DNA of 64,000 nt from Puffinus mauretanicus (lineage: Eukaryota; Chordata; Aves; Procellariiformes; Procellariidae). The notes under the pieces were generated by a model. The model was not told the origin of the DNA. It was given only the letters and a program-made list of their open reading frames with translations, and made no database searches. The stretch spans positions 248,001 through 312,000 of the forward strand of contig JAJKFH010000913.1 in assembly GCA_023333565.1 (NCBI GenBank), in the 5' to 3' direction. Shown one piece after another: positions 14,063 to 27,780 of the stretch (position 1 is its first letter; each line of letters opens with the position of its first letter). A program made the translations under genes and the position numbers.

Positions 14063-14562
14063 AGAGTGGTCAGAGCCCGTCCAGAGGATAGAAACAGATA
14101 TGATCAGAGAAAATATGATCTCTCAGAAAAGATTGAGAGAACTGGGCTTGTTTAGACAGGAGAATACAACTGACATGAGAGAGGATAGCAGTCTTAAAAG
14201 GAATAAAGGTTATCACAAAAAGGAAGTAATAAATTGTTCTCCATGTCCATTGCAGATCAGGATAGGGGATAGGAGAGTAGCTAAAGTGATTCTTTTTCAG
14301 TGAGGGAGCTTTAGATTGGACATCAGGAAGGAAAAGCAACCAAAACCACTTTTCTAACTGTAACAGTAGTTAAGCACTAGGATATGTCACCCTGGGAGGC
14401 TGCAGACTTTTCCGCACACGGGAGATTTTCAAGAACAGATTAAGGAAACAGCTGTCAGAAATCATTCTGGTATAGTTCATCCTGCCTTGTTGAGGGAGAT
14501 GGATTTTCTAACCGCCTAAGGTTTTGAGGTACCTTCCTGCCCTATATTAGAAGACTTAATGA
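14063..14562 (+). mobile_element. old CR1 LINE fragment, 3' end, plus strand
   Basis: CR1 is the dominant LINE of birds and other sauropsids. This copy keeps only the end of ORF2, the reverse-transcriptase protein, and the 3' untranslated tail. The plus frame 14,031-14,303 includes [11 protein letters not shown], matching the conserved CR1 ORF2 C-terminal region. After that frame is lost, DNA-level resemblance continues: TTTAGATTGGACATCAGGAAG, TAGTTAAGCACT, CTGGGAGGCTGCAG, and a terminal CTTCCTGCCCTAT where the CR1 end normally lies. The reading frame is broken and divergence is high, so it is an old, 5'-truncated, inactive copy. Its diagnostic bases look like an ancestral CR1 subfamily rather than the young bird types. 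The 5' boundary is uncertain by tens of bases. Confidence 0.8.
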
Positions 14563-16803
14563 ATTTCACTTTTTTTCATAGAAAAATAATCTTTTCTTAA
14601 ATGAACATTACTATCAAATTTACTTTTTCATGGACTATATGGGTATAGGGCTGTATAAATATATCTCTCCAAAGTTATTCCTAAATTATTGCTAGGTCAT
14701 TGCTAAATTATTATCCAAGCTATTAACTTTTTCTCTCTTTGCTCCCCATTATAAAAATCCTATCGTACTTCTTTCCAGTTTTGCCTCTGAGAAATGGGGA
14801 GCAAGAAAAAATGGTAAATGTTAACCCTTTGTTCCTCTGTCAGCTATAATTGCTGTACAAAATAGGGTCTTGATTGCTTTATACAGATAAGTTTCAAGAA
14901 ATAAATTAGATTTTTAATTCCAATACAAGTAAAATATTTCAGTCAGTCATAGTTTTACCATTTAGCAAATGTGTCACGCCATGACCTGAATTCCAATTTT
15001 CACTTGCTGCTTTTTAATCAATAACCAATGTTTGGCTTTTCCTTTGGAATTCAGAATTAACTAAGCTGTCAAAAGTAAAACATTAAACAATATCCATGCT
15101 TTCCATAGCTTAGAAGTGGCAAACCATCATGGCTGGAAATTGCCACAAATTGTCATAATGTGAATTTTTATCTACAAACTGCCTAAATTTGAAAGAACAT
15201 TAAAAAATACACATAGTGACTATATAGAAAGTAGTCTAATAAACATCACCAATGGTAGTGCTGAGATAAATACATCACATTCAGCATGAAAATGCTCTTC
15301 ATACATGAAAAACATTTTTGAAATTTTGTAATTTTCTTGTAATAACATAACTGCAAATCAAGAGAGTATGTGACATCACAATGCTTGCTTTTGGTACTCA
15401 GAGAATGTTTGTATGGGTGTTTTTACAGTTGTCTATGTTGCATTGCTATCTACTTCCTCTAGTCATGTGGTAGGAGTAATGTGGAACTTTACTAGTGGTA
15501 AGAGCTTATGCTACAAGTCCAGAAAGGAATCCAGCTGTGCTACTGAATGACACTGTTTCTGTAAGACTGTGACAATGAAGGAGTTTCCTGGGATTCTGTT
15601 AGAGGGACAGAGGCAGACCATATCATTTAGACAGACCAGACCAAGTGTCAGATCTGGTTCCTTAAGTAGGTCATAAAAAAGTGGACCCGCTTCTGAAAAT
15701 CTACTACAGTGAAGCTCTTATCAGCACAGCAAAATTTCCAGTTGAAGGCTTCTTTTATTGAAAATATCTTTTAAAGTATTTTAATAAATTTAACTTTAGT
15801 CCAGTTGGTAGCCTTCTCTAATTTTGGTTATAAGTACTTATTTCATTCAAACAGACAAAGCAAGAGTGTATTTAATACATGTCTCTCCAGATTTTCTTGA
15901 GTCCCTCCTTTCCTCCAAATTTTCCTGTCCCTCAACTTACCAGGTTTCAAATATTTTCCAGGGAAGTCAGGAATAATTTTCAGGTGTTTCAATAAATCTT
16001 GTTCACTAGAATCTCTTTCTTAAACTGGTACAAAACATATAAAATAAACAATTGCTATAAAGATGATATTCTTTGGTGAATAACCTGCTTGATTTGATTT
16101 TTTTTTAAAATAAGTTGAATGCATGTAAATATGTTAGATGTTTCAAAGGCATTTTATCCCTAGTCTCACAAGCAGTCATTATTGTTGTTAGGAGTTCATT
16201 TGCTTTCCCAGTATCCCAGAAATAATGAGATAATTAAAAAAAAAAAACCACACACAGGTGTATCTTGCAATTCAAGAAAGAAAGTTAAGCTCTTTAACCC
16301 TGAAGAAGATTTTTGTTAGAAATTATTCTTGCTTTCTTTAAGTACATATGGACTTAAACATGAGTAGAGAGTCCAAAATTGCAAAGTTCCAATATTTTAT
16401 TCGTGCATACTTTGAAAATATGTAGAGGAGGAACATGGAGTTCAGCTGATTATCCTTTATTTTCTGGTAGAAGTAATTATAACTGTACTTACAAAGCTAT
16501 GGAGAAAGTATTTCCTATGTTACTGGAAATTTTTCCATGAAGGAACACGTAAAGTTAGTGGTATTAATGTAGATAGGTTTCCTTTCCCGCAGGAGGCTTT
16601 TCCAAGGACTTCTAAGTGCTTAGCTACTTTCAGGTGGAGAAAGATCAAAAGGGCAGGCTTTGCAAAATGTTTTATTTGCTTGGAATTGGTAATTTTACAA
16701 CTTCCTTTCTATTTCTCTTGTCTGTATGATATGTATCTTCCAAGATGTTTATTACTTTCCTTGGAATAAAAATTCATTTTCAGCTTCAATTACGGCATCA
16801 CGT
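14563..16803. other. AT-rich non-coding stretch, no gene seen
   Basis: AT-rich sequence between the old CR1 and the first LTR. It has no open frame of 60 codons on either strand and no repeat I can assign. An A(12) run followed by CCACACACAGG lies at about 16,236. It is consistent with intron or intergenic DNA. Confidence 0.6.
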
Positions 16804-17309
16804 TGTCCTGGTTTTGGCTGGGATAGGGTTAAATTTCTTCCTAGTGCTGTGTTTTGGATTTAGTATGAGGAGAATGTTGATAACACACTGATGTTTTCAG
16901 TTGTTGCTAAGTACCTTGTTAAGGACAACTATCCTCTGCTACCAAGCTAGACTAGGAGGAGGGAGCACAGCCAGGACAGCTGGTCCAGCTGGCCAACGGG
17001 GTATTCCATACCATGTGACGTCATGCTCAGTATATGAATGGTGGGCATGATCCAGGAAGTAGCGATTGCTACTTGGTTATCGGTCAGCAGGTGGTGAGCA
17101 ATTGCATTGTGCATCACTCATTTTGTATATTCTATTATTATTATTATTATTATTTTCCCTTTTCTGTTCTATTAAACTGTCTTTATCTCAACCCACGAGT
17201 TTTTCTCACTCTTACCCTTCAGATTCTCTCCCCGTCCCACTGGGTGGTGGTGGGGGAGTGAGCGAGCGGCTGCATGGTATTTGGCTGCCTACCAGGTTAA
17301 ACCACGACA
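16804..17309 (+). mobile_element. solo LTR of an avian ERVL-type endogenous retrovirus
   Basis: This 506-bp element begins TGTCCTGGTTTTGG and ends CCACGACA, the TG...CA termini of the very common neoavian ERVL-like LTR family. It is flanked by a perfect 4-bp ACGT repeat (16,800-16,803 and 17,310-17,313), consistent with a target-site duplication. Inside are a palindromic CRE (TGACGTCA, 17,016-17,023), a decayed TATA box (TATATGAA, 17,031-17,038), an ATT microsatellite (17,133-17,154) and a polyadenylation signal ATTAAA (17,171-17,176). These are the U3/R/U5 marks of a plus-oriented LTR. No primer-binding site or gag/pol sequence follows, so it is a solo LTR left by recombination. The open frames inside it (75 and 87 codons) are shadows of LTR sequence, not genes. 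Confidence 0.92.
17016..17038 (+). promoter_or_regulatory. LTR promoter core: CRE plus decayed TATA box
   Basis: The full palindrome TGACGTCA, the consensus CREB/ATF site, lies 7 bp upstream of TATATGAA. The second LTR in this window has the same arrangement with an intact TATATAA. The altered TATA here suggests a weakened promoter. Transcription is not shown by sequence alone. Confidence 0.6.
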
Positions 17310-17906
17310 ACGTTTATGCAGGAATGTAATATTACAAAAAAAATAGCTGGGGAAGGAAGCAAATGATGAGAGCCAGCTCAGCTCCTCGTTCTGATCTGTA
17401 CTCTTATTCTTCATATATCTTCTTCAGAGGTGAATTCTGGATGATTTCTTCTTCAGTGCAGGATAGAGACTTTATAGCTGATGAGTAATTCATACATGCT
17501 CACTAAAATAATTCTAAATTCCAGATATACCTTCTTTGAAAAAGACGTTGAGTACTAACCTTCTCTTAACTAGATCATGGTATATGGGCTAATTATGTTT
17601 TTTATGTCGTAATAATATATAGATACATTGTGTGTACTTACATATCAAGAGTGGCATTAATAACCATTCATTCTTAATAAATAGGAGAAGATGTTGTTTG
17701 GTAGGTACTATTCTCCTGCATAATAAGATGTTTTGGAGAATAAGATCCTAATTATCATGATATATTCAATATGGGACCTAGGATTCTGCTTTGCACATTT
17801 TGATTTGAAGATTGAGAAACCTTTTCTTGAAAGGGCGGCAGGGGACTTCTTCCATGATTACTTTATGAAATATTGTATGCTCAGAAATTGAGTATGAATG
17901 TATGTG

Positions 17907-17928
17907 CACACACACACATACACACACA
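17907..17928. repeat. (CA)n microsatellite, interrupted
   Basis: About ten CA units with one TA interruption. It is a typical short dinucleotide tract and likely polymorphic. Confidence 0.9.
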
Positions 17929-18769
17929 GAGCAGGTAAAATTTTGACTTAGAAAGCATGCTGGCCTTATATACCAACTTCATTCTTTTTACATTTCATTC
18001 CATCTCTTCCTTCTTTTCACAGCTTTAATGAAATGGGAAACTAATGAAAAATGTTTGCAGTCCTGATTATAGAGCACTGAGCAGTACCAGCTCTGAGCGC
18101 GTATACATATGAATCACAGCTCAAATGGATCTTTGATTGCTCATGTGGCTTTATACAGGTTATGATTTGTGATATCAAGGAGGACCAGAAATCATTTTCA
18201 ATACATTACATTACAGTGCACTTCAAATCTGGTGTGGAAAAACAAGTCAAGTGTTCTGCTAGCCAGTTGCTATCCCTGTTATTATGGAATGCTTTAGGAG
18301 GTTTCCTTTTATTCATACCAGCTGTGTGGTTTAATTTAAAAGTAATACCAAGCATCTAACTTGCCCCCTTCATTTTAAAAAGGTACTTCTTAAAAATTGA
18401 GAGAATTCAATCATTGGTTGGAGACACAAATGTAGTATAAATAAGCCCTGTCATTGCATGTCTGATGATTTCTGATTTAAATAGTTTTTTATTAAATATG
18501 AAATGTCCAAATTACCTAATCATTGTTGGTTGCATGATTTTACAGTACTTATTCTCCAGCATCTTATCTCCTAGCTGCAGGATGTCTGTTGATAACGCTG
18601 CCTTCGTGTTAGACAAGCAGACAATAATTTGATTGTTCTGTTTGCTATGTTGTGCAGAGCAGTATTTTAAAACTAAAATTCTTTCATGTTTTATGCTGTG
18701 GCAAAGTCTATTTCTTTTATTTGTTGGTACCTTGGAAAGCTTCAACGTATTACTGTAGATTTTCTTTCC

Positions 18770-18783
18770 TTTTTTTTTTTTTT
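18770..18783. repeat. T(14) homopolymer
   Basis: A run of 14 T within a pyrimidine-rich stretch (about 18,762-18,810). It could serve as a polypyrimidine tract but no exon was seen just downstream. Confidence 0.85.
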
Positions 18784-19163
18784 GCCTTTTAACTTTTCCC
18801 TTTTCAGTTTGATACATGAACGTTGTGTAAGCCTTATACTCACACACATACTAGATCAAGAGTGTGGGAGCTTATGTTACCTGAACTTGCTCTTCAAGCA
18901 TTCACCAAGATGGCACCAGATGCAGAAAGAGTGATATAGATGGTTTCCAATATGAGAAAGTAGGCAGAAGTAAATCAAGAGTTGTTAGTCCTGTTGTCAT
19001 CATAGGTTCTGATGGAGATTATTTTTCTGAGACACGATAATCATACTCTTAATGTCTTTTGAGATGACAAAGTATGTTGAAGAATTTTTTAATATATATT
19101 TTTAGTGCCAGCGTAAAGCTACTTGAGTAAATATTGAGTATTGCAGTTCTGATCTCAGATGAC

Positions 19164-19175
19164 AAAAAAAAAAAA
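19164..19175. repeat. A(12) homopolymer
   Basis: A run of 12 A followed by an A/C-rich segment (CCAAACCCCAAAACA). No retrotransposed gene body with a polyadenylation signal was seen upstream of it. Confidence 0.8.
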
Positions 19176-21370
19176 CCAAACCCCAAAACACATTTTCAGT
19201 CAATGGCTCAAAAGATAGTTAGTTGGTGTCCAATTTAAGTGGAACCAATGTTTTTTAATTACTAAATGTTGCACAGTTTCATAATAAATTAAATGTGTTT
19301 ATAATGATATATCAGTTCAGAGGATATTTGAAACTATGAAACTATTTTCTGATGGTCATGATCTCAACTGCTTCTGTTCATAGTGGGTTACAACTTTGTC
19401 AGGATATGTCAGACCCTATCCAAGTTTTTGCTGGTATCATCTTAGAGAGCCTGGTTCAATTCCATCAAAGCCAAAGAGTAGTTTCCAATTGGTTTTGCCA
19501 AGTATATTCACTTCAAATGTGTATTCATCACCCTAGAAGGAAAACACGATACTGCTGGAAGACAGGTGAGTGGAGTATATTTTAATTTTCTATTACAATT
19601 CCTCTTCTGCTGTTGGTGCAAAACACAATTTTGAGGGTTATCGATACCCAAATGGTGGCAGTCTTATTCTGCATCTGAATGTATGACTGTTTCTTGACTT
19701 CATCCCAGCCGTAGCCTCTGTACTGAATGCCTTCAAAACAAGAGGCAATGTGGCATCTCCCTCCAGCTTTGGAAAACCTCCCAGAATGTAACCTGGTGGG
19801 CAAAAGGATGAACTATCTGATTTTCTGAGTGTGGCAGGTTATGGTAATGGTGCTTGTCTACTACCTGTTTGTAGTATGGCAGAGATTTCAGGCCCACCTC
19901 ATTTCCTAATTTACATATGCTGTGTTGGGCATATACAAGGAGCTGCCCCATCTGTAGTCATGTTTATTTGTTTTAGAGAATTCAACTGGCATTAATTTAC
20001 AAAAATGAGGAAGGGTTGCCATCTACAATTATTAATTAGCATGCACATCTGCCGAGAAGGTGTTTCCATAAGCCTGTCTGAAGTACTTTATTGTTGTTGT
20101 TTTTTTCATTTGAGGGGGATCAATGCTAATTTTCAATGTTTACCAGCAATCATAGATGACTTGCAGTTAAAAAGCCATCAGCTCTGTCACATTTTTCAGT
20201 GAACAGAATCCCTTTCCAGATGGCCCTTCATTTGGATAATGGACAGCCTAAGGGGATAAAAATGTCACCTGTTGTAGCTAGTCAACAATATTAATAAAAA
20301 CAGAAGAATAGACCATTCATAAAATGGGCAACAGCCCAAAAATAATTTGTGGATTGTATAGTGAGTATTTTTGGTAGCAGTCTTGCTTTAAGAATTCACA
20401 GACATCCTCAAATCTGGTCATTATTGCCTTTGCACTAGCTGTTACCTTGCTGTTTAATCATGAATGAATTTCATTTTTCTTAATGTATTTTCTGACAAAA
20501 GAGAAAATATATGAATGATTACATTGTGATTATGATTGCAAAAAAAATCATTATTACAAGTAGGTAAATAGTAGATTTCTTGGCTTGCCTCTTACAGAAA
20601 ATAATTTTGGAAGGTGCGTCAGGTTTAGCAGAACATTGAGATTGATTCAAAATGCTGAAATTAATTGGTTTATTTTCTTTTTATTTCGGCCAGCTTAAAG
20701 ATATTTTAAAAGTTACAGATAATTAAGTGGTATGGCAAACATTTACATGAAAATTAACATTTACATTTGAAGAATTTTAAGAACAACCAAAATTTTAAAG
20801 TGTCTCATATCAAAAAGTATTTTTAAAGAAAATTCAGAGAGTCCCCCTCCCAATCTGGCAAAATCTAATGAATTTCTGAAAAATTCTGCAATGGCTTAGT
20901 ATGCCTGTTTTGCCAAATAAATGTTTTATCTGAAAATTTTTGTCCAGCAATTTTGGCAATCGTGGCTATCTTGTGTTAACAATTATAGCTGGGAATACAC
21001 AAAACATGTATTTCAGAGTTTTCTGATAATTAGAGCTAAGTAAAATAGATAAAATCCCAAGATAGGAAACTGGATCTCCATATAACCAACCCAGAAAGAG
21101 GTGTCTCCTACAGACTGTTCTGAGAATCTTTGAGTTCTTGCCCCACATTATCCACTGGAGGACGAGATTGTCTGCGGGAGGACACTGCATCTCCTCACTG
21201 CTGACGGAAGGATCCTGGAGATACAGACCTCCTTATCTGAGCACGAAGCCAGGCAGTGAGCTCATGTCAGTGAGCGTGCACCAGAAGAGCATCGGCTGGC
21301 AGCTAGAAAAATGCAATATTTCATGCTGTGTTATTGTAGCGTGATTTAGAAAACCAGCAGAAGCAGTTTG

Positions 21371-21453
21371 TTTATGTCAAGTGTGAGTGTGTGTGGGTGG
21401 CACAGGTTTAGGCACACAGATGAGTGTTTATGTCAAGGTTTAGGCACACAGAT
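21371..21453. repeat. local duplication of a 17-bp and an 11-bp motif
   Basis: TTTATGTCAAG and GGTTTAGGCACACAGAT each occur twice in the same order. In the first copy they are separated by a GT-rich spacer; in the second they run together. This is a duplication with loss or gain of the spacer, probably by slippage at the GT run. Confidence 0.8.
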
Positions 21454-24400
21454 CTAAGTAGAAGTGAAATTACTGGTATGACTGAATTACTACTTACAAT
21501 GTGAAATACAGTATTAATTCCCCTGCAAGTCTGAATAATCTTGAAAGATGATATAAAATATGTTTGTGCACTGCAAAATATTAGTTAAAAATATGGGTTG
21601 TGTCAAATTAGGGTCAAACTAGTTATTCCTATGCCTTCCACCCTGGCAGGAAGGAGTGGGGATTTCTGAGTTCTCTGTCCACTTTCACACATTTCCATGA
21701 AATACCCGTTCTTTTTCTCACACGCTCTCTTATTTATGCTTCACATGAAAGCAAGAGTTAGTTTATTCATAATCCATCTCTTCTTTAGAACCTGAAGGCA
21801 CTCATTGACAAACAGGTGATGTACACACAGGAAAATAATTGACTGTCTTGCAAAGCTCTCACCTTGAAGGAATACACTGGAGCAAATGGAAGGAACTATC
21901 TCCTCTTTATATTTTTATGTATTTATAGTCTTGTAGAAATTTGGATGATGATTCCCTGTCTTCCCATTCAGAGACCTCAGATTACTCTGCTTCGTGAGGG
22001 TTGCATGAGGGTTGTTTTTTTCCACCTGTTTTGGAATTCGTTCAGATCAGGCATAAAATTTTGGACTCGGGTACTTGACCAGATTACACAGTTGGAGGAA
22101 ACCCCATGTTTTTCTTTAATAATAACACTGATTTCCATGGTATAACCTTTTGGAGAGAAAAAAAAAAATGTCAGTGACTTGTTCTTTACTTACAACTCCC
22201 AGTTAAGAAAAAGATCTTTAATGCGTAATAGATACCATATAATTTCCACTCACAAACACAGGATTTTTTTTTAAATAAAAAATCTTATCATGCTGTGCAA
22301 AGTATTTTTACTAATTACTAGTGGCTCTCAGGGGACTCATGCTGGGTACTCAGCTCCATCCCTTTAAAAGAGGTGAATTTGATACCCTAAGTATATATTT
22401 ACTTCTGAAAAATCATATCAGAGTCTTCTGAAAATGCATAGAAGGTAAACATGTAAAGTGTAAAGTGATGAAACCCATGGAGTTACGCTGAGTTGTCCTA
22501 GGGTAACTGAATTAATGTAGTGTATGTGTCAGTAATAGTGCCTATAGCTGCCAATAGCTTCATGTGTAATAAGTTGTATATATTTTTTAAAGTTAAAGCA
22601 TGTTAATTGGAAGTCTTCTTTGCAGGTGAACAAATGCTGAACATGTGTAGAGATAACCCTCCAACCATCTGGAGAAGGAAGTGTTTTCCCTTGATATTTA
22701 ATGACCCCTGGTTAATGTAAAAGCACTGTTTATGGGCTTAGCTGAGATCAGTAATTAGCTTTTTGTAGGTAGGAGGTAGATTGAGTTAACGTAAACTCTG
22801 AGTGTTAATGGAAAAAACAGAGTAGAAGTCCTCAGAGTGGAAATTGTTTGAAGCAATGTTCTCAGAAAAGAGGAAAACCTGTAAGTTCCTGATGAACTTG
22901 GAGCATGTTTTGGAGTCATGCACAAGAATAATTGTTACAACTTTTTTTTATGGTACGTATTGATTGAAACCTATCAGGGGACCACGTTTTATTTTTCTGA
23001 CTGTTTTCCTATTTATTGTTTAAACTTAGTGTAGATTTGGCAGTTTATTTTCATGATAGAACCATTTTTCTTCCAATAGCAGGTGAGTTTGAAAATACAA
23101 ATGTATGTCAGCTTTACAATCTGTTTAAAAAAAACTACTAAAACTAAGTATTGTCATCACAACAAGCTGATAATTCCATTCACTTCTTTCCTCCCTCTGT
23201 GCTGCTTATAGCCAGGTAGGCAGAGGTGGCCATCTCCCGCAGGAATTGCAGCTGGAAAGCCTAATCACTTCTTCAGGGTCCTTCTTGCCATTGTTTTATT
23301 CGTTCTTCATATGAAATTCTATCCACCAGTCATGTATATATGATCATTATAGGGTCAAAAGAAAAACATGTTTGTCATCTTTTCTTAATCTTGAGCTTCA
23401 CAGTGGGTAGAACACTGTGTGTGTGGTAATAAAAGACCACTTCAATTTCCTAAAATAATTATTCACTTACGTGAATGGGATACATAGCTACCTTTGTGGT
23501 ACTGGAAAGGTGGTTAGAAATAGGTAGCTTTTATTTATGAACGAAGTATGTAAGAAATTTATTTTTATTTAAAAATGAGAGAATAACTAAATTTCTATTT
23601 GCTGCCTATGGAAGTAGTAAATAGAATCTTCAGCTTTAAACTTATTATAAGGAATTTAGCAGGAATATAGATACAGAAAATTGCAAAGAAAATCACACAG
23701 AAGACAAACTTCCAGGGAATGTCTTGATACTAATTAAGTAAATTATAATTAATTGGGCAAAATTTCAGTCAGACCAACTTTTATTTTTTTATTTGCACAA
23801 TGGAGAGTACGTTTGTCAAAAGAGTAAATACTTTGATATTTTCCTTAAATATTATGTCATGTGAAGTGTCTTCTATCAGATACTATGTTCAGTGCTTTGG
23901 TTTTTCCTGTTATTCTGAGAATCTTCCTCATCTGTGTCTGATATAAAAAAAGTCTCCAGCAGAGTATTACAAGGCTATTTTTCCACTTTGAAGTGTATTT
24001 TCTCTCCCAGGTCAGAGTACTGTGAAAATAAATAAATTCAATACACCATCTATATAAGAACGTGACAGATGAAATCTGGGTCTCATTATGTGAATGCCAA
24101 GGCACTAGTCGTCTTCTCCAACGTAGGGTTTCACGTCATATGTATTCAAAAGCCAATGTTATTTCCAAGGAGGCTATTCTAATATTTACTGTTACTGTTC
24201 AATATTTAGCAATATTTTAATGTTGGGTCAGCAGTGAGATTCCATAAAATATTTTTAAAAACCCACTGAGTTAAAAATTCCACTCCATTCCTTCAGCATT
24301 TCCCTGGAGTTTAGGTGTGCTTTTGCTGCACAGATGGTGCGGCAGCAATATCACACAGTGCTGTCAGATCCCTGATAAACGTGGTGCAACACCATGAGTG

Positions 24401-27400
24401 CAAGATAAATGAAAGCCTGAGCTTCACATTTCCCAGTGTTTTCGGGATTAATTCTACTCTTTATTGATCCACTGATGCCTCCAGGAAAACTTCAAAAAAA
24501 TTCTCTCTATGAGAATATAATTCTACATCTGTGTTATATTAGATGGTGTCTTAGTTTACTTTAATCATTTTTCATTACTATTGACATTTCTTTGAATTTG
24601 TATGATTTTTTTATCCTGAGGTATTCATCAGCTATTGGGCCTGATTCCATCAGATATCATTGTCATGGTTTGTGAGGTCAAAGGCTTCCACAATTTATCT
24701 CTGCTGTTATAGAGCCATGGCTCAAGTGCTTGATTTTGTAAGGCCTCGTATAATCTTCAAATTAAATTGGGGGGGATGTTTTTTTATTTAATTGCCCATA
24801 TTTTTTTTAGAAGGTTCATATATGTACTTATTGTGTCTGCATATATGTTATAGGTAAATGTTAATTTTTTGGTATACAGTACCGAGGCTAATACAGATAC
24901 AGCGAATGACTATGATTAATGGGTTAAGCTTTGCACTTTTCCAAAGAAGTAATGTGTAAGAGCTATCTGAGCTTTACTTGCAGGATAAAATGGACTTGTG
25001 GGCCTCTTCATGCATCTGCCCAGCCTTTATTGGAATTATTTTAGTACTATCTTGTCAGTGCTTTTATTTTATTTGTGTTATAGTAGTTTCTAAAAGTATG
25101 TCTGCATATCCATAGTGAGGGACCCTCCCCTTACAAAGAATTTGAAGTTAAATGGGCAAAGAAAAGAAAAAGAAGTTACTTTCTCTGCTGTACAAGTAAG
25201 CAACTGAGTTGCAAAAAAATAGGTAATTTGTCCAAGTTATACAATGAACCTATAGCTGGTCTAACAAGTGACTCCTTATCTACAGTGCCTTAAGTCAGCT
25301 CTCTGCTACTATTGATGAATATTTATGTATATACAAACATTCATTTTGTGCTGTCACCCTGCTGACAGGAAAGACCGGTACCAAATGTTTACGAAGGTAA
25401 GGCGACCAAAGATGAGTTTGGCAATAGGCCATCTCCAAATCAGGACGTCACAGCACCTCTTTAAAAACTGCATACCGCATTCTGCTTCTATTACAAAATG
25501 AAACATCTGATGACAGCAGGTAATCTGAGGTGATGTCAAATCACACGGCACAAATTAAAAATAAAAGTTTTGCTAGTGCTAGATGCCGGAAATAGTAAAA
25601 TATTTATCATTCTTATGGGCTGGTTCTGAGCCAGCAGTTTCAAAAATCTAAATTATACTTAGTGTGCGTTTATGGATTCAGTAGTATTTTGCTAGAAAGG
25701 AAAGTGAGATTTTGCAGGATTTCAGGGAAGAGGTGATACCGCAGTATTTCCTACCTAATGTAGTATAATACCACATACATTTGCAATGCGCTGCATTTCC
25801 CAGTTGATTACTGGAGGGTAGTGTTCAACATGCCAGCACAGTATGACAGCAGATACAGTGTCAAAGTTAAAAATAAAGCAGAAGGTGGGGGATGAAAGAT
25901 ATTGACTTTGTAGCAGTTCCACCGCATCAATGCTGGACTTGGTCAGAGTTGTGACATAGGGCTTTTCTCAAGCAATCACTCTGTTAATTTAAGATCATTG
26001 GTCTGGAGAAGCTACAAGAAGCTGAATAGGTATGAAATACTTTATTTCATATCACCTGCTCTCTTCTTTATCCTGTATTGAAGAATTTAAAATGTGCCTA
26101 GTCTCCTATGAAGTAGGACTAGGCTTAAAGAAACTCCACAACTTAAGACTGGAAAAATAAAATGCTAGTACAGTAATTTTCAGCCAGTGAGGAACGAAAT
26201 ACTCTTTAGCTTAACTAATTTAGTTTTGGTTTTATCCCTTTAAAATCAGTCAGTATTAAACATTATACAACTGGTTTTGTAGCAGTTTTAATTTGGATTG
26301 CGTTTGATCAAATGTCACTTTTATGTCATACAATAGAGTGGTTTTTATCTCAGAAGAAAGAAGAGGCCCAAACTGGTGCCCATTATGTTTGCCAGCAGTT
26401 TCATGACGCTGACAGATGATGAAGACGGCTTATTTCTGGGACTGTGGTCTCACCCTCTCTCAGACATTCCTTCTCCAGTGCGGGGAAGTCTCAGCTGTTC
26501 TGTAGCAGCTACGAGGTATCTTTAGATGCTAAGCTGATCCGAAAGCAAAACTCTTGACATGTGGTACCCTTAAATAGCTACAAAGCAACCATATGAGGTA
26601 CCTCAGAGAGGGACCAGGTAGCTGCTGGGGGTCAGAATTGCTTCGTCTATCCCAAGCTAAATCATTGTACCCTTCAGTTAAAGTAAGGAGATAAATTAGC
26701 TACTGAAAGATCAACATGTACGTGGAATTGTTAAAATCACACACCCAGAGTGGCAGTCAGCTACTGGCTGACTTCATGTTCTCATAAACCTTTTCCTGCA
26801 CATTGTATAGCTAACAGTTTGAAAGAGAACATCATGAAATCCAGTGTGCATATGGTAATGATGCTTCACACAGGCATGAGAGACAATAAAATGACTATTT
26901 GTGCATGAGCTCACAATTATGTACAATGCTTATTTTTATTGAAAGATATCAAAGATATTTTCATATCTGAACTCTTTTTCCCTTTTATTCAAATTGGCTT
27001 TAGCAGAACAAAATGATTATGAAGCCCATTAATCTTAATTTTTCACACTGAGATTCATTTTACAGAACTGGAAGCTACAGAAATGGAACCATCCACCCCT
27101 TTCTCTGTCACTAGGATATCTAAATGTAATGCAGATTGAAAATTAAATGCAAGAGACAAGATAGCAGTTCTAATAACCTATTAATTTCTAAATAAATAGA
27201 CTTAGATTGATGGAAGAGAAAAAAAAACGTTTTCCCAATAACACAAGGTAGTAATACTTGTATAAAAAGGTCTCATGTTGATTAGGATTTTCTAAAGCTT
27301 TAAATTTATTCCTCCAATCCATTTAAAGGTATGTGAAGTAGAACTGATACTTACTCTACTGTCTTATATCTTCTTTAGCCACTAACAGGAAGTTGTAAAC

Positions 27401-27780
27401 TGTAGCAGATTTGGATGGCAGTATTTCAAACCTCCTTTGTATAGTTTTATCAAAAGGGCAAGATAATTGAGAACTTGGCCCAGTATGTTGAATAAATATT
27501 CACTTTTCTTAACTCAATATGTAACCTCCATGAAGTCCATATTTGCATCCAATAATATAACATTAAATGCTGTGATATTTTAAGAAGACTTTTTGGATTC
27601 TGTTTTACTTAGTTGATATCAATTATTATCTAAGAAAATAACAAATTAATGTTATTTCCACTAACATTTTTACAGGAGAAGAAAAGGAATAATTTTCCAC
27701 TACTGAAAGGTTTGTGTTTTTCAGTGGGTGTACAATAGCAGAATAGAATTCAGAAAATTGTTGGTTCAGAGGTAACCTGT

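Larger units (their letters stand above)
17314..27775. other. AT-rich non-coding stretch between the two LTRs
   Basis: About 10.5 kb with no recognisable gene and no gag, pol or env sequence, so it is not the inside of a provirus. It includes a CA microsatellite (17,907-17,928), T and A runs (18,770 and 19,164), a small tandem duplication (21,371-21,453), and two weak exon-like segments near 19.5 and 25.4 kb described in the findings. Open frames up to 111 codons overlap each other on opposite strands and match nothing I know. Most of it looks like intron or intergenic DNA. Confidence 0.55.

Noticed and set aside
17034..17329. Open frames of 75 and 87 codons, and the similar 82-codon frame at 28,052-28,300, as a duplicated gene
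   Set aside because: Their similarity exists because both lie inside copies of the same LTR. Residue runs such as poly-Tyr come from the ATT repeat.
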